Source: Hydrotalea sp. (GTDB lineage Bacteria; Bacteroidota; Bacteroidia; Chitinophagales; Chitinophagaceae). From it: 64,000 bases of DNA. This document shows positions 8,988 to 17,821 of this stretch, piece after piece; positions within the stretch are counted from its first letter, which is position 1; every line of letters starts with the position of its first letter. The stretch is taken from contig JAKRSC010000022.1 in assembly GCA_022402565.1 (NCBI GenBank), positions 62,001-126,000 on the forward strand, in the 5' to 3' direction. The notes under the pieces were generated by a model, which saw only the letters and a program-made list of their open reading frames with translations, was not told the DNA's origin and made no database searches. A program made the translations under genes and the position numbers.

Positions 8988-9524
8988 ATGACAAAGAAAA
9001 ACGACTTCATCTGGAAATTAATCCAAACCATTTGCTGGCTCATATTTGCTGGCTATTGCATTCAAACTGGCGCGCTATTATTCAATTATGTATATAGCTT
9101 ATTCAAACCTATTGCCACAAACAACCTTCACCTTGGACTAAACCTCTCTGAACTTTTTAGCCAAAGCATGCTGCTGTATAGTCTTACTTTTATTTTAATC
9201 ATTGCAGTATCTGGACTTAAATCGTATGTGTTTTATATTATACTGAGCTTATTTAAAGTGTTGAACTTATTCAAGCCTTTCAGCAAAGAAGTCTCAGAAA
9301 AAATTTCAAAAACAACTTACTTCACTTTTCTAGTGGGCATCATCAGCTTTACAAGTGTTGAGTTAATCAAAAAACTATCGGCGCACGATTACAATTTTGG
9401 CGTTGCAGGAAGGTACTTTGAAGATAATGGCACTTTTTTGGTCATGTCGGCAATCTTGTTTTCTATTTCACTCATTTTTAAACGCGGAATTGAACTACAA
9501 TCAGAAAACGATTTAACTGTTTAG
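8988..9524 (+). CDS. DUF2975 family membrane protein
   Basis: 178 aa with four predicted membrane helices (near residues 10-30, 55-80, 108-125 and 150-165). Size, topology and the pairing with a tiny Cro-like regulator fit DUF2975 proteins, whose biochemical role is unknown. Its stop codon is one base before the start of the regulator gene, so the two are translated together. Confidence 0.75.
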   Translation: MTKKNDFIWKLIQTICWLIFAGYCIQTGALLFNYVYSLFKPIATNNLHLGLNLSELFSQSMLLYSLTFILIIAVSGLKSYVFYIILSLFKVLNLFKPFSKEVSEKISKTTYFTFLVGIISFTSVELIKKLSAHDYNFGVAGRYFEDNGTFLVMSAILFSISLIFKRGIELQSENDLTV

Positions 9525-9525
9525 T

Positions 9526-9735
9526 ATGCCTATTGTAGTTAACCTTGATGTAATGATGGCAAAACGAAAAATGTCGTTGAATGAACTTTCGGAGAAAGTA
9601 GAACTCACCCTATCTAATCTCTCTATTCTAAAAACAGGCAAGGCAAAAGCTATCCGCTTTAGCACCCTCGAAGCTATTTGTAAGGCGCTGAATTGCCAGC
9701 CTGCAGATATTTTGGAATATGTAGAAGAAAAGTAA
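9526..9735 (+). CDS. Small Cro/C1-type HTH regulator (YozG-like)
   Basis: 69-aa protein that is essentially one helix-turn-helix domain: MAKRKMSLNELSEKVELTLSNLSILKTGK, then a C-terminal half reading FSTLEAICKALNCQPADILEY, typical of YozG-type regulators. These commonly sit directly downstream of a DUF2975 gene, as here (1-nt gap). It probably controls its own operon; the signal is unknown. Confidence 0.88.
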   Translation: MPIVVNLDVMMAKRKMSLNELSEKVELTLSNLSILKTGKAKAIRFSTLEAICKALNCQPADILEYVEEK

Positions 9736-9788
9736 AAAACCAAGTAAAAGTCATTTTTCTATTCATGCGCTCTTATTAATATTGCGCA

Positions 9789-11339
9789 TTGAGAAGAGCG
9801 CTCACATATTATAGAATCATTTGGCTGAAATACGATTTTACTGCGGGCATTTCAGTTTTTTTAGTTGCATTACCTCTTTGTTTGGGTATTGCCTTGGCCT
9901 CTGGCGCACCACTCTATGCTGGTTTACTTTCTGGCATCATTGGCGGTATAGTAGTTTCACTAATTAGCGGATCTCAGCTCTCTGTTTCTGGCCCTGCAGC
10001 AGGTTTAACCACCCTTGTAGCTGCTTCTATTGCATCGCTGGGTGATTATGGTGTTTTTCTACTCGCTGTTATCATTGCAGGACTTTTTCAACTTGTTCTA
10101 GGTATTCTTAAACTGGGTGTAATTGGAAATTTTTTTCCTTCTTCAGTTATAAAGGGTATGTTGGCTGCAATAGGTATTATCCTTATTTCTAAACAAATAC
10201 CGCTAAGCATAGGATATGAAGAAGCAGATTTTTGGTCAACGAGATTCCTGCAACTTTTTTCTTCGGATAGCTTTTTCCATAATATTAACCAACTATCAAA
10301 ACAAGTAAGCACAACACCTGCTTTGTTATCAATTGTTTCAATTGCACTCTTGATTCTATTACAAAAATGGCAAAATAAAAAGCTGAAGCTTATTCCACCT
10401 GCTTTAATGATTGTTTCATTAGGAATTGCTGCTTCTTTAGTACTAGATAATTTTTCTCATGAGTATAGCTTCAAGCCAACCCAACTCGTTTTTATACCTG
10501 CAAATATTTTTAGTGAAATCATTTTTCCGAAATTTAACCTCCTCTTCTCGAATATTGAAATATGGAAACTGGGTATCTCAATTGGAATGCTTGCCTCACT
10601 TGAAACACTTTTGTGTGTTGAAGCCATAGATAAACTGGATAAGCGAAATAGAATTACTCCCATGAATAGGGAATTGGTGGCGCAAGGAATTGGCAATATG
10701 ACATGCGGACTACTTGGTGCCATCCCACTTACTGCTGTGGTTGTTAGGGGCGCAGCCAATGTAGATGCTGGCGGAAAAACAAAGCTCTCTTCTTTAACAC
10801 ATGGCATTTTACTGCTACTAGCTGTTTTAGCTATTCCCGTGCTCCTCAATAAAATACCTTATGCATCACTTTGTGCTATTCTCATAATGACAGGTTATAA
10901 CCTTACCAAACCACAACTATACAAACACATGTGGAGCTTGGGACGAAAACAATTTGTTCCTTTCATTTGCACCATCATCCTTATTTTACTAACAGACCTT
11001 TTAATAGGTGTTGCAATTGGATTACTCATAGCATTGTATTTTATTGTGCGTAATAATTCTAAAGAGGAATTTACAACCTCAAAAAATCATGAACTTGGTA
11101 TAGATTGCTACACCATTCAATTGCACAGTAATGTTACTTTTTTAAATAAAGTAAATCTGAAAAAGACCTTAGATAAAATTCCATCGTATACCAAGCTTAT
11201 TATAGATGGCAGTAATAGTAAATTCATTGACCATGATATTCTTGAAGTCATCAGCGAATTCCATAACAAAGCACATGACCGGCATATTGAACTTGAATTG
11301 ATCAATATTACAACCGTTCAAGTGCAACAAATACATTAA
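9789..11339 (+). CDS. SulP family inorganic anion transporter (probable bicarbonate transporter)
   Basis: 516-aa inner-membrane protein with about ten or more helices. The SulP signature is clear: DFTAGISVFLVALPLCLGI near 16-34, then SVSGPAAGLTTLVA at 66-78. The C-terminal 85 residues resemble a short STAS domain (LIIDGSNSKFIDHDILEVI). The start is TTG at 9789; the in-frame ATG at 9765 is followed at once by a stop, and no ATG lies close downstream. The gene is 4 nt upstream of a carbonic anhydrase, which favours bicarbonate over sulfate as substrate, but that is inferred from context. Confidence 0.88.
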   Translation: MRRALTYYRIIWLKYDFTAGISVFLVALPLCLGIALASGAPLYAGLLSGIIGGIVVSLISGSQLSVSGPAAGLTTLVAASIASLGDYGVFLLAVIIAGLFQLVLGILKLGVIGNFFPSSVIKGMLAAIGIILISKQIPLSIGYEEADFWSTRFLQLFSSDSFFHNINQLSKQVSTTPALLSIVSIALLILLQKWQNKKLKLIPPALMIVSLGIAASLVLDNFSHEYSFKPTQLVFIPANIFSEIIFPKFNLLFSNIEIWKLGISIGMLASLETLLCVEAIDKLDKRNRITPMNRELVAQGIGNMTCGLLGAIPLTAVVVRGAANVDAGGKTKLSSLTHGILLLLAVLAIPVLLNKIPYASLCAILIMTGYNLTKPQLYKHMWSLGRKQFVPFICTIILILLTDLLIGVAIGLLIALYFIVRNNSKEEFTTSKNHELGIDCYTIQLHSNVTFLNKVNLKKTLDKIPSYTKLIIDGSNSKFIDHDILEVISEFHNKAHDRHIELELINITTVQVQQIH

Positions 11340-11343
11340 AACT

Positions 11344-12003
11344 ATGCGCACACTAATCATTGTATTAATTGCACTCATCTCTTGCAACCAAGGCCCTTCT
11401 TTCAAGTATGATCAACATGCAGCACCTTTAGATAAATTGAAAGAGGGCAATGCACGATTCATGCAAGGACATTCCATTCACCCCGATGAAAGCCTTTCAA
11501 GGATCAAAGAAATTAAGCAAGCACAACATCCTTTTGTAACAATAGTTAGTTGCTCCGATTCTAGAATACCTCCTGAACTTATTTTTGACCAAGGATTGGG
11601 TGATATTTTCACCATAAGAACCGCAGGAAATGTAATTGGTGATTATGAATTAGGAAGCGTGGAATATGCAGTTGAGCATCTTGAATGTAAACTTATTGTT
11701 GTACTTGGACATGAATCTTGTGGAGCCATACAAGCATTTTTATCGAGTGGCAATGAGAGACACAAAGATCATATCCAAAACATTATTGACTATTTATCAA
11801 AAGAGCAAGAACAAAAAGCCATTTTGGATAGCCTTGCTTCTAACCCTGATTTAGCTGTGCGAGCAAATATTCAACACGGTGTGACCCTTCTAAAAAATTC
11901 CACTCCTATCCTAAAATCAATGTATGAGTCAAAAAAAGTAAAAATTATAGGTGCTTACTACGACTTAGATAATGGGAAAGTAACATTTGATGAAACCCAT
12001 TAA
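11344..12003 (+). CDS. Beta-class carbonic anhydrase with lipoprotein signal
   Basis: Converts CO2 and bicarbonate. 219 aa. Zinc ligands and catalytic dyad are present: C70, D72 and R74 in SCSDSR, then H123 and C126 in GHESCGA. The N-terminus MRTLIIVLIALISC looks like a lipoprotein signal with lipobox LISC (C14), so the enzyme is probably outside the cytoplasm, in the periplasm if the lipid is inner-leaflet anchored. It lies 4 nt after the SulP gene and is almost certainly co-transcribed; together they would hydrate CO2 or supply bicarbonate at the membrane. Export is inferred from the signal only. Confidence 0.9.
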   Translation: MRTLIIVLIALISCNQGPSFKYDQHAAPLDKLKEGNARFMQGHSIHPDESLSRIKEIKQAQHPFVTIVSCSDSRIPPELIFDQGLGDIFTIRTAGNVIGDYELGSVEYAVEHLECKLIVVLGHESCGAIQAFLSSGNERHKDHIQNIIDYLSKEQEQKAILDSLASNPDLAVRANIQHGVTLLKNSTPILKSMYESKKVKIIGAYYDLDNGKVTFDETH

Positions 12004-12022
12004 TCTCGTGCCTGTTTCACAC

Positions 12023-13996
12023 TTACTTTTTCCTTTCAATAATAAATCCAGTAGTTACAATACCAACCTCATCTAATTTCATTTTACTCATAGATGACCT
12101 GGTATTTTTTTGACCCACAGATTCTGAAAACATATCGTCCATTACCTGTTCAAATGTTTGCATACTCCCTCCTGCACTTCTTGTTTTTTTTCTATTCAAT
12201 ACACCCCTTAAATCCATAGGAGAACGAGATAGTATCAACTTAAAAAACTCTTTGCCCTCTGGTGTGTCTTCATCTACTTGCACCTCTTCAATAACCCTAC
12301 TTTCACCAGGTCTAAGAAAATAGTCTTGTGGTTCTTCAAATTCATCTGGCAATAAAACCTTTACATCGTTATTGGGCATAATATTCACCAATGTAAAGTA
12401 AACTCCAAATGGACTATTATTAGTTATTCTTAAGTCAAAAAGATCTAAGGGCTTCATCAATAAATCACCAGCTTCTTGTGGTTTCGACCTAGGTATCACT
12501 TCCATTTTAACACCTTGAGCTAAAGCACCGCCATCTTGGATATTTCTGAAATATTTTACTCGTGCCAATCGCTTAATCCCTTCCATAAAAAATTTCCAAT
12601 CATCTTCCGTTAAGTTTGCATTAGCAGTGTAAGTTTTCACGTATCTGGTACTATCAAACATATCTACCAAACGAATCATTCTTGTTTGCATATCCACCCA
12701 CTTCACTTCTAGCATCATATCAGCATTCTCAGACATTTGTAAGAATGGATAATCCTTGACCTTTTGTTTCAACTGATTCACCAATTCCAACAGCTTTGTT
12801 TCTTTTGCAGCGACATTCGGAATAAAAACAGTTGCAGAAAAACTACCATACTGTACTGCATCAAGCTCAATGATGTACACTTGTTGTTTATTGAGTGCTT
12901 TTGCCGCTACACAAAGACTTTGAAAAGGATTGGCTTGCTGAATAACACCTGTTGTAATTACCTGTTTAGACGCATCTAAAATTCTTACTGTACTTCCGTT
13001 ACCAACACCTTGCATATATCCAATATTCACCGTAAAAGCACTATCATGTAACCATCTTTGTGAAGTTAACATCTCAACTTTTGGTGAATAGGCTCCATTA
13101 AAAATCAACTGATCTGTATTGCCTTCAATCATGGGTACTTGTGTAGGTATATCGGCTTGAATTTGCGCACGAATTTTTTCAAACAATAGCGAATAGTTTT
13201 CTCCTTCTTTCAAGTTACTAATCGCCTTAGCAAAAGCAAACGACAATGACCCTACTCCGTTATTATTGGCATCTTTAGTTTCATAATTCACTTGACTAGG
13301 ACTAGATGCACTAATTACAATCATATTCCCCAAGTTCACAGAAGATGGATTTAAAAAACCTGCCTCTCGTGCTGAACCACCTCCTATTTTAAGTTGCTCT
13401 TTGGGTGTATAACCCGGACTTTGAAAAGGCGTTGGTAAACCTCTGCTCACCCTATATTCTGTTCCTCTCGATGCAGTACCAGAATGACATGCATCAATCA
13501 ACACTATAAAGCTTCCGTTCTTTCCAATTCGCTCTCTAATTCTTGTAAACTTTTCATTTAATAAATCGTCACGAAGATGGTTTTGACCTTTGTAGGTAAC
13601 CATATCATACATTGCTTTTGCATCATAAGGCACCAAAGCCTCATCATAACCGTCTACCTCATCGCCATTGTCATCTTCTACCTGTTGACCATGACCCGAA
13701 AAATGAAAATATACAATATCTCCCTCCTGTAGTTTTTGAATAAAAGCATCTAGCCTTGCTATAATAGCAGCTCTAGTAGCTTGTTCATCCTTCAAGCTGT
13801 CTATATTAGCTTCCAAAAAGCCATTCTTAAGCAGTGCCTGTTTGATATAATACATGTCATTGGCAGAACTCAAGTTACCCCATCTCCCACCCGGAGGGTA
13901 CTTGCCAATAGCTACCATAAAAGCCATTTTTCGCTGCGACCAAGCGCTTGAAGCCAGTAAAATCAGACAAAAAGCCAACAAAATATTCTTTTTCAT
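12023..13996 (-). CDS. Secreted caspase-family (C14) peptidase with DUF4384-like C-terminus
   Basis: 657 aa with a signal peptide (MKKNILLAFCLILLASSAWS). The caspase-like domain covers about residues 23-300. The catalytic pair is H102 in HFSGHGQQ and C170 in LIDACHSG, and an acidic EDDNGDEVDGYDEAL loop follows the histidine, as in bacterial metacaspases and orthocaspases, which cleave after basic residues. The C-terminal part (about 515-600, DLRITNNSPFGVYFTLVNI and VKVLLPDE) matches DUF4384-type domains found with such peptidases. It converges on the carbonic anhydrase gene (19-bp gap). The substrate is unknown. Confidence 0.88.
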   Translation of the reverse strand: MKKNILLAFCLILLASSAWSQRKMAFMVAIGKYPPGGRWGNLSSANDMYYIKQALLKNGFLEANIDSLKDEQATRAAIIARLDAFIQKLQEGDIVYFHFSGHGQQVEDDNGDEVDGYDEALVPYDAKAMYDMVTYKGQNHLRDDLLNEKFTRIRERIGKNGSFIVLIDACHSGTASRGTEYRVSRGLPTPFQSPGYTPKEQLKIGGGSAREAGFLNPSSVNLGNMIVISASSPSQVNYETKDANNNGVGSLSFAFAKAISNLKEGENYSLLFEKIRAQIQADIPTQVPMIEGNTDQLIFNGAYSPKVEMLTSQRWLHDSAFTVNIGYMQGVGNGSTVRILDASKQVITTGVIQQANPFQSLCVAAKALNKQQVYIIELDAVQYGSFSATVFIPNVAAKETKLLELVNQLKQKVKDYPFLQMSENADMMLEVKWVDMQTRMIRLVDMFDSTRYVKTYTANANLTEDDWKFFMEGIKRLARVKYFRNIQDGGALAQGVKMEVIPRSKPQEAGDLLMKPLDLFDLRITNNSPFGVYFTLVNIMPNNDVKVLLPDEFEEPQDYFLRPGESRVIEEVQVDEDTPEGKEFFKLILSRSPMDLRGVLNRKKTRSAGGSMQTFEQVMDDMFSESVGQKNTRSSMSKMKLDEVGIVTTGFIIERKK

Positions 13997-14183
13997 ACAA
14001 TGGATTGTTTACATGAACTGCTATCAAGATGCAGTTTGGGGCGGAATGACATAAATTTCTTAAAATTTTTCTGAATTAATTGGAAAATCCACCGAATACA
14101 GAATAAGAAACTATTTACAACTTACAGTTGTAAAAGAGTTTTCGAATGTATGAATTCCATAATTTTCCTTAAAAATTAAGAAT

Positions 14184-14645
14184 ATGCTTTCTGAGAAAGA
14201 ACCCATTGAAGTTTCAGATTCAGCAAAATTTCACCTGCTTGAGTTCGCAAAATGGAGTAAGGTTTCATTCTACCTCATTATGAGTTTGATTTCATCAGCC
14301 ATTGTGTTTATCATATTTGGATTAAAACCAATGCTGAATGTGATTAAAGAAAATAAAGATGAAATGGAGCTTGAAATTGATGCGTCTGTTCTGAATCTGC
14401 TTGACAACAATAGTAACATATTTTATATTACTATCATCTTTGTTTTAGTTGTTCTTGGTATCATCGCATTTTTAATTACTCGTCTATTATTTAAAAGCGC
14501 CAAGAACATTCAATTGTCGTTCAAAAACAACGATGACTCGTATTTATTGGAAGGCATGAACTACCTGAAGTTGTATTTAATGATTAGTGCTATCCTTTCT
14601 GGTATTGGTATCTTTTTCACTTTAATCACTTTTTTGATCAAATAA
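14184..14645 (+). CDS. DUF5362-like membrane protein (first of tandem pair)
   Basis: 153 aa with three strongly hydrophobic helices (about 30-50, 77-100 and 128-152). The start of the soluble N-terminus, AKFHLLEFAKWSKVSFYLIM, and the later YLLEGMNYLKLYLMISAI resemble the DUF5362 family of Bacteroidota membrane proteins. It lies 3 nt upstream of a second, related gene, so this is a local duplication or a heteromeric pair. Function unknown. Confidence 0.65.
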   Translation: MLSEKEPIEVSDSAKFHLLEFAKWSKVSFYLIMSLISSAIVFIIFGLKPMLNVIKENKDEMELEIDASVLNLLDNNSNIFYITIIFVLVVLGIIAFLITRLLFKSAKNIQLSFKNNDDSYLLEGMNYLKLYLMISAILSGIGIFFTLITFLIK

Positions 14646-14648
14646 ATT

Positions 14649-15035
14649 ATGGAAAACCTCAGCAATAATAAAATGCAATTCGATTTCAGATTTTACCAAA
14701 CTTTAATGAGCATTGTTCAGTGGAGTAAAATTGTGGGTATTTTAGGAATAGCCGACGGAATCATTTCTTTAATGAAAGCAATTGTTATCGATAAAAGTGC
14801 AATCGCAGTTGCAGTCATTCAGCTTATTTTATACGGTGTATTATATGGTTATTTATATTGGGGTGGGCAACAACTCGGAAAGGGTTTGAATAACCAAGAT
14901 CCATCTTTAGTTGGAGAGGGATTCTCGGGCTTTAAAGTATATATGCAAATTCAAACTGTGATTCTGATGCTTGCAGCGCTGGTAATAGTTTTGGCATTTT
15001 TGTTTATTACAATCCTTACCATTGTTAAAGCTTAA
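14649..15035 (+). CDS. DUF5362-like membrane protein (second of tandem pair)
   Basis: 128 aa with three predicted helices. The pattern LMSIVQWSKIVGILGI near the start and LVGEGFSGFKVYMQIQTVIL near the end align in layout with the previous gene (AKWSKVSFYL and LLEGMNYLKLYLMISAI). The 3-nt spacing indicates one operon. Its stop codon overlaps the stop of the convergent hydrolase gene in a shared TTAA. Confidence 0.65.
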   Translation: MENLSNNKMQFDFRFYQTLMSIVQWSKIVGILGIADGIISLMKAIVIDKSAIAVAVIQLILYGVLYGYLYWGGQQLGKGLNNQDPSLVGEGFSGFKVYMQIQTVILMLAALVIVLAFLFITILTIVKA

Positions 15036-15865
15036 GTCATAGTTTTACTATGTAAAATAAATGGTGTTTGCTGAATAAAATCCTGGATATAATTGGAAAC
15101 TATTTTTGGAGCTTCCAATACAGGCAAATGCCCAACACTATGCATAATCTGCAATTGCTTCTGCTGAAATGAAGAGGCTAACTGTCTAATGCTTTTTATT
15201 GAAATAGAAGCATCTTCATCACCAACTAAAATGAGAATAGGGCATTGAATTGAAGCAAATTGTTGTGCATATTGCTCTCTAGCCAATATTATCGTAAGGA
15301 ACTTTTGTATTGTTACAACAGAGTTGTTCTGCAATTCCTTCTTCCAAAAAAATAATAATTCTTGATGATGCTCTTGGTCGACGAAGGACTTACCAAAGAA
15401 TTGCTTCATAAAAAGCGGAACAAATGTAGAAAGTCCGAAAATCGGAATAAGGCTTTTTAGTGCAAGGAATGGCAATCTTTGAAAAAAATTTTCTCTATGC
15501 AATGGTGTACCCAAAAGTACTAGTTGAGAAATAAGTGTAGGATATTTGATAGCTAAAGCCAAACCCTGCATACCTCCTAATGATGAGCCCACAAAAACAA
15601 CTGGCGCATTGGGAGATACTATTTGAATGAATTGTGCAAGCTCATCAACCAGCTTTTCAAAACTTAGATCAACCTCATGCAACTCAGAATTACCATGTCC
15701 AGGATGATCGTATACAATACAGGTATAAGAGCTTTCTAATGATGCCACCAAAGCTTGGTACATATTCAGATTGAGTAAAAAAGCATGCGAAAAAAATAGC
15801 ACTTGCTCACCACTTCCTTTTATTTCGTAGTAGTACTTATTTTTACCTATCGCTGCTACTGGCAT
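15032..15865 (-). CDS. Alpha/beta hydrolase
   Basis: 277-aa alpha/beta-hydrolase-fold enzyme. The nucleophile elbow is GSSLGG at 93-98 with S95; the oxyanion region is FFSHAF near 24-29, YDHPGHGNS lies at 52-60, the acid is probably in LVGDEDAS, and the catalytic His is in SVGHLPVLE near the C-terminus. The substrate cannot be told from sequence. It is the last gene of a minus-strand run that starts with the MlaE permease; the ribonuclease gene upstream ends 14 nt before its start. Confidence 0.85.
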   Translation of the reverse strand: MPVAAIGKNKYYYEIKGSGEQVLFFSHAFLLNLNMYQALVASLESSYTCIVYDHPGHGNSELHEVDLSFEKLVDELAQFIQIVSPNAPVVFVGSSLGGMQGLALAIKYPTLISQLVLLGTPLHRENFFQRLPFLALKSLIPIFGLSTFVPLFMKQFFGKSFVDQEHHQELLFFWKKELQNNSVVTIQKFLTIILAREQYAQQFASIQCPILILVGDEDASISIKSIRQLASSFQQKQLQIMHSVGHLPVLEAPKIVSNYIQDFIQQTPFILHSKTMT

Positions 15866-15879
15866 ATAACAAGGATTTT

Positions 15880-17280
15880 TTAATCCAAATTATAATGTGC
15901 GTGCAAAGATGGAATGGTTACGCTATATCCTTTTCGCTTCAACCGCATGTAAAAATCGAGCATCACATCTTCTTCACCGTGCACCAAGAATAACTCTTTA
16001 ACAGAAGGTATATGTTGACAACCCAACCACTGCATCAAATCATCATAATCTCCATGTGCACTCATGGCACGCATCACACCCACCTCAGCAGAAACAGTAT
16101 ACACATCTCCAAATATCTTCACTTCTTTTTCTCCTCGCATTAATTTTCCACCTAAAGAATTTGGCTCACAATAACCAACAATTAAAATAGTATTGTTAGC
16201 ATTGCGAATATTATTCATAATGTGGTGCTTGATTCTTCCTGCATCTGCCATGCCACTTGCAGAAATGATAATCATGGGCTGCTTCATGTCATTCAAAGCT
16301 TTGCTCTCATCACTATTTTCAGTAAATCTAAGCCCTCTAAAATCAAATGGATCTTCGTCCTCAAGTAACAGCTTTTGTAAACGATTATTATAATAATTAG
16401 GATACTGTTTAAGAATAGCTGTTGATTCTTTACTTAAAGGACTATCCACAATAACTGGAATGCCATGCAAACGATTTTCTAAATCGAGTTGATTTAAAGC
16501 AAGCAACAAAGCTTGTGTTCTACCAACACTAAACGCAGGAATAATGAGTTTTCCTTTTTTATGAATACATGTCTTTTCAATCCAACTATACAATTGCTCA
16601 ACCGTACCATGCACTTCATCGTGTAGGGAATTGCCGTAGGTACTTTCTAAAATGATATAATCGGCCTGAGAAAATGGGGCAGGAGATCTTAAAATATCAT
16701 CTCTATATCTTCCAATATCGCCACTAAATGTAACTCTGGTATTTCCTGTTTTGGTTTGAATAGAAAGATGCACTGAAGCACTCCCAATTATATGTCCTGC
16801 ATCTGAAAACAAACAGGTAACACCATCTAACACTGTAAATTCTGTATCATACTCATGATGTACAAATTGTGTAGTTACAGATAATGCATCTTCCACCCCG
16901 TATAAAGGTTCTACCGGTGGCAATCCTTGTTTTGCTCTGCGCTTGTTATAAAATCGAGCATCATCACGTTGAATTTCTGCGCTATCTTCTAATAAAACTG
17001 AAGCTAAAGCTGCAGTAGCAGGTGTGCAATGAATAGCGCCCCTGAATCCATCTTTGTACAGTTTTGGCAACAATCCCGAATGGTCAATATGTGCATGAGA
17101 TAAAATAACAGCATCAATTGAAGTTGGATCAAATCCCCAATCACTATTTAAATCAATAGTTTGCTTTCCCATTCCTTGAAACATACCACAATCGAGTAAA
17201 ATCTTTCTCCCATCATCAAGATGAAGAAGATGTTTACTTCCAGTTACCATTTTTGCTGCTCCATGAAATGATACGTGCAT
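15880..17280 (-). CDS. MBL-fold/beta-CASP ribonuclease family protein
   Basis: Metallo-beta-lactamase fold RNA-processing nuclease, 466 aa from the chosen start. The open frame runs further to 17367, but the ATG with complement at 17278-17280 gives MHVSFHGAAKMVTGSKHLL, the normal beginning of this family, and sits 5 nt after the DUF4442 stop. The zinc-binding motif SHAHIDHSG is near residue 65, and the beta-CASP and RMMBL regions follow (SDAGHIIGSASV, IIISASGMADAGRIKHH, VHGEEDVM). Proteins of this type act as CPSF-like endo/exonucleases on RNA; the target here is unknown. Confidence 0.9.
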   Translation of the reverse strand: MHVSFHGAAKMVTGSKHLLHLDDGRKILLDCGMFQGMGKQTIDLNSDWGFDPTSIDAVILSHAHIDHSGLLPKLYKDGFRGAIHCTPATAALASVLLEDSAEIQRDDARFYNKRRAKQGLPPVEPLYGVEDALSVTTQFVHHEYDTEFTVLDGVTCLFSDAGHIIGSASVHLSIQTKTGNTRVTFSGDIGRYRDDILRSPAPFSQADYIILESTYGNSLHDEVHGTVEQLYSWIEKTCIHKKGKLIIPAFSVGRTQALLLALNQLDLENRLHGIPVIVDSPLSKESTAILKQYPNYYNNRLQKLLLEDEDPFDFRGLRFTENSDESKALNDMKQPMIIISASGMADAGRIKHHIMNNIRNANNTILIVGYCEPNSLGGKLMRGEKEVKIFGDVYTVSAEVGVMRAMSAHGDYDDLMQWLGCQHIPSVKELFLVHGEEDVMLDFYMRLKRKGYSVTIPSLHAHYNLD

Positions 17281-17285
17281 ACATT

Positions 17286-17771
17286 TTATTTTTTTGCTCT
17301 GAAAGTCCAAGTAAACCAACATTCTGTTGCTAATACACCCTCTTCGGTTACACCAGCAGCATAACATTCTACAGTAACAGGTTCGCCTGTTTGAACTGTA
17401 TTTTCTATTGCAGCTTCAATTGCCGCACCATCAGAACAGGTAAAAATGAGTTTGCCTTTTACTTTCTTATGAAAAACAGAACGATTACTTAATACCAACA
17501 TACTAACAGATGGCCTTCTTTGATACAACTGACCAAATGCTAATGCACCTGTAGATAATTCTGCAGCCATAAGCTGTGCTGCAAAATAAACCGACTGAAA
17601 GGGGTTTTGATTAATCCATTTATATCGAATTGATACAGCACAAGATTCTCTTGAAATTTGAATAACCCGTAAGCCCGATAAAAAAGCCATGGGCAATTTG
17701 AATAAGAAAAACAAATTGGATGTCCAACGCGATTGAATTCTTTTGCTGAAAATATCAAACCCTGAATGCAT
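17286..17771 (-). CDS. DUF4442 (hotdog-fold) protein
   Basis: 161 aa. Layout and motifs (NPFQSVYFAAQLMAAELSTG, then VFHKKVKGKLIFTCSDG and VTVECYAAGVTEEGVLATECWFTWTFR) match DUF4442, a thioesterase-like hotdog fold of unknown substrate. It lies between the MlaE permease gene (50 nt upstream) and the MBL ribonuclease gene (5 nt downstream) in one transcription direction. Confidence 0.82.
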   Translation of the reverse strand: MHSGFDIFSKRIQSRWTSNLFFLFKLPMAFLSGLRVIQISRESCAVSIRYKWINQNPFQSVYFAAQLMAAELSTGALAFGQLYQRRPSVSMLVLSNRSVFHKKVKGKLIFTCSDGAAIEAAIENTVQTGEPVTVECYAAGVTEEGVLATECWFTWTFRAKK

Positions 17772-17821
17772 TTTTATTTGATTTGATACAAGTTAATTCA
17801 AATCAACCATACATTCAAATT

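Noticed and set aside
15880-17367. Longer start for the MBL ribonuclease at 17367.
   Set aside because: It would overlap the DUF4442 gene and add a Cys-rich segment foreign to the family; the ATG at 17280 fits the usual N-terminus.
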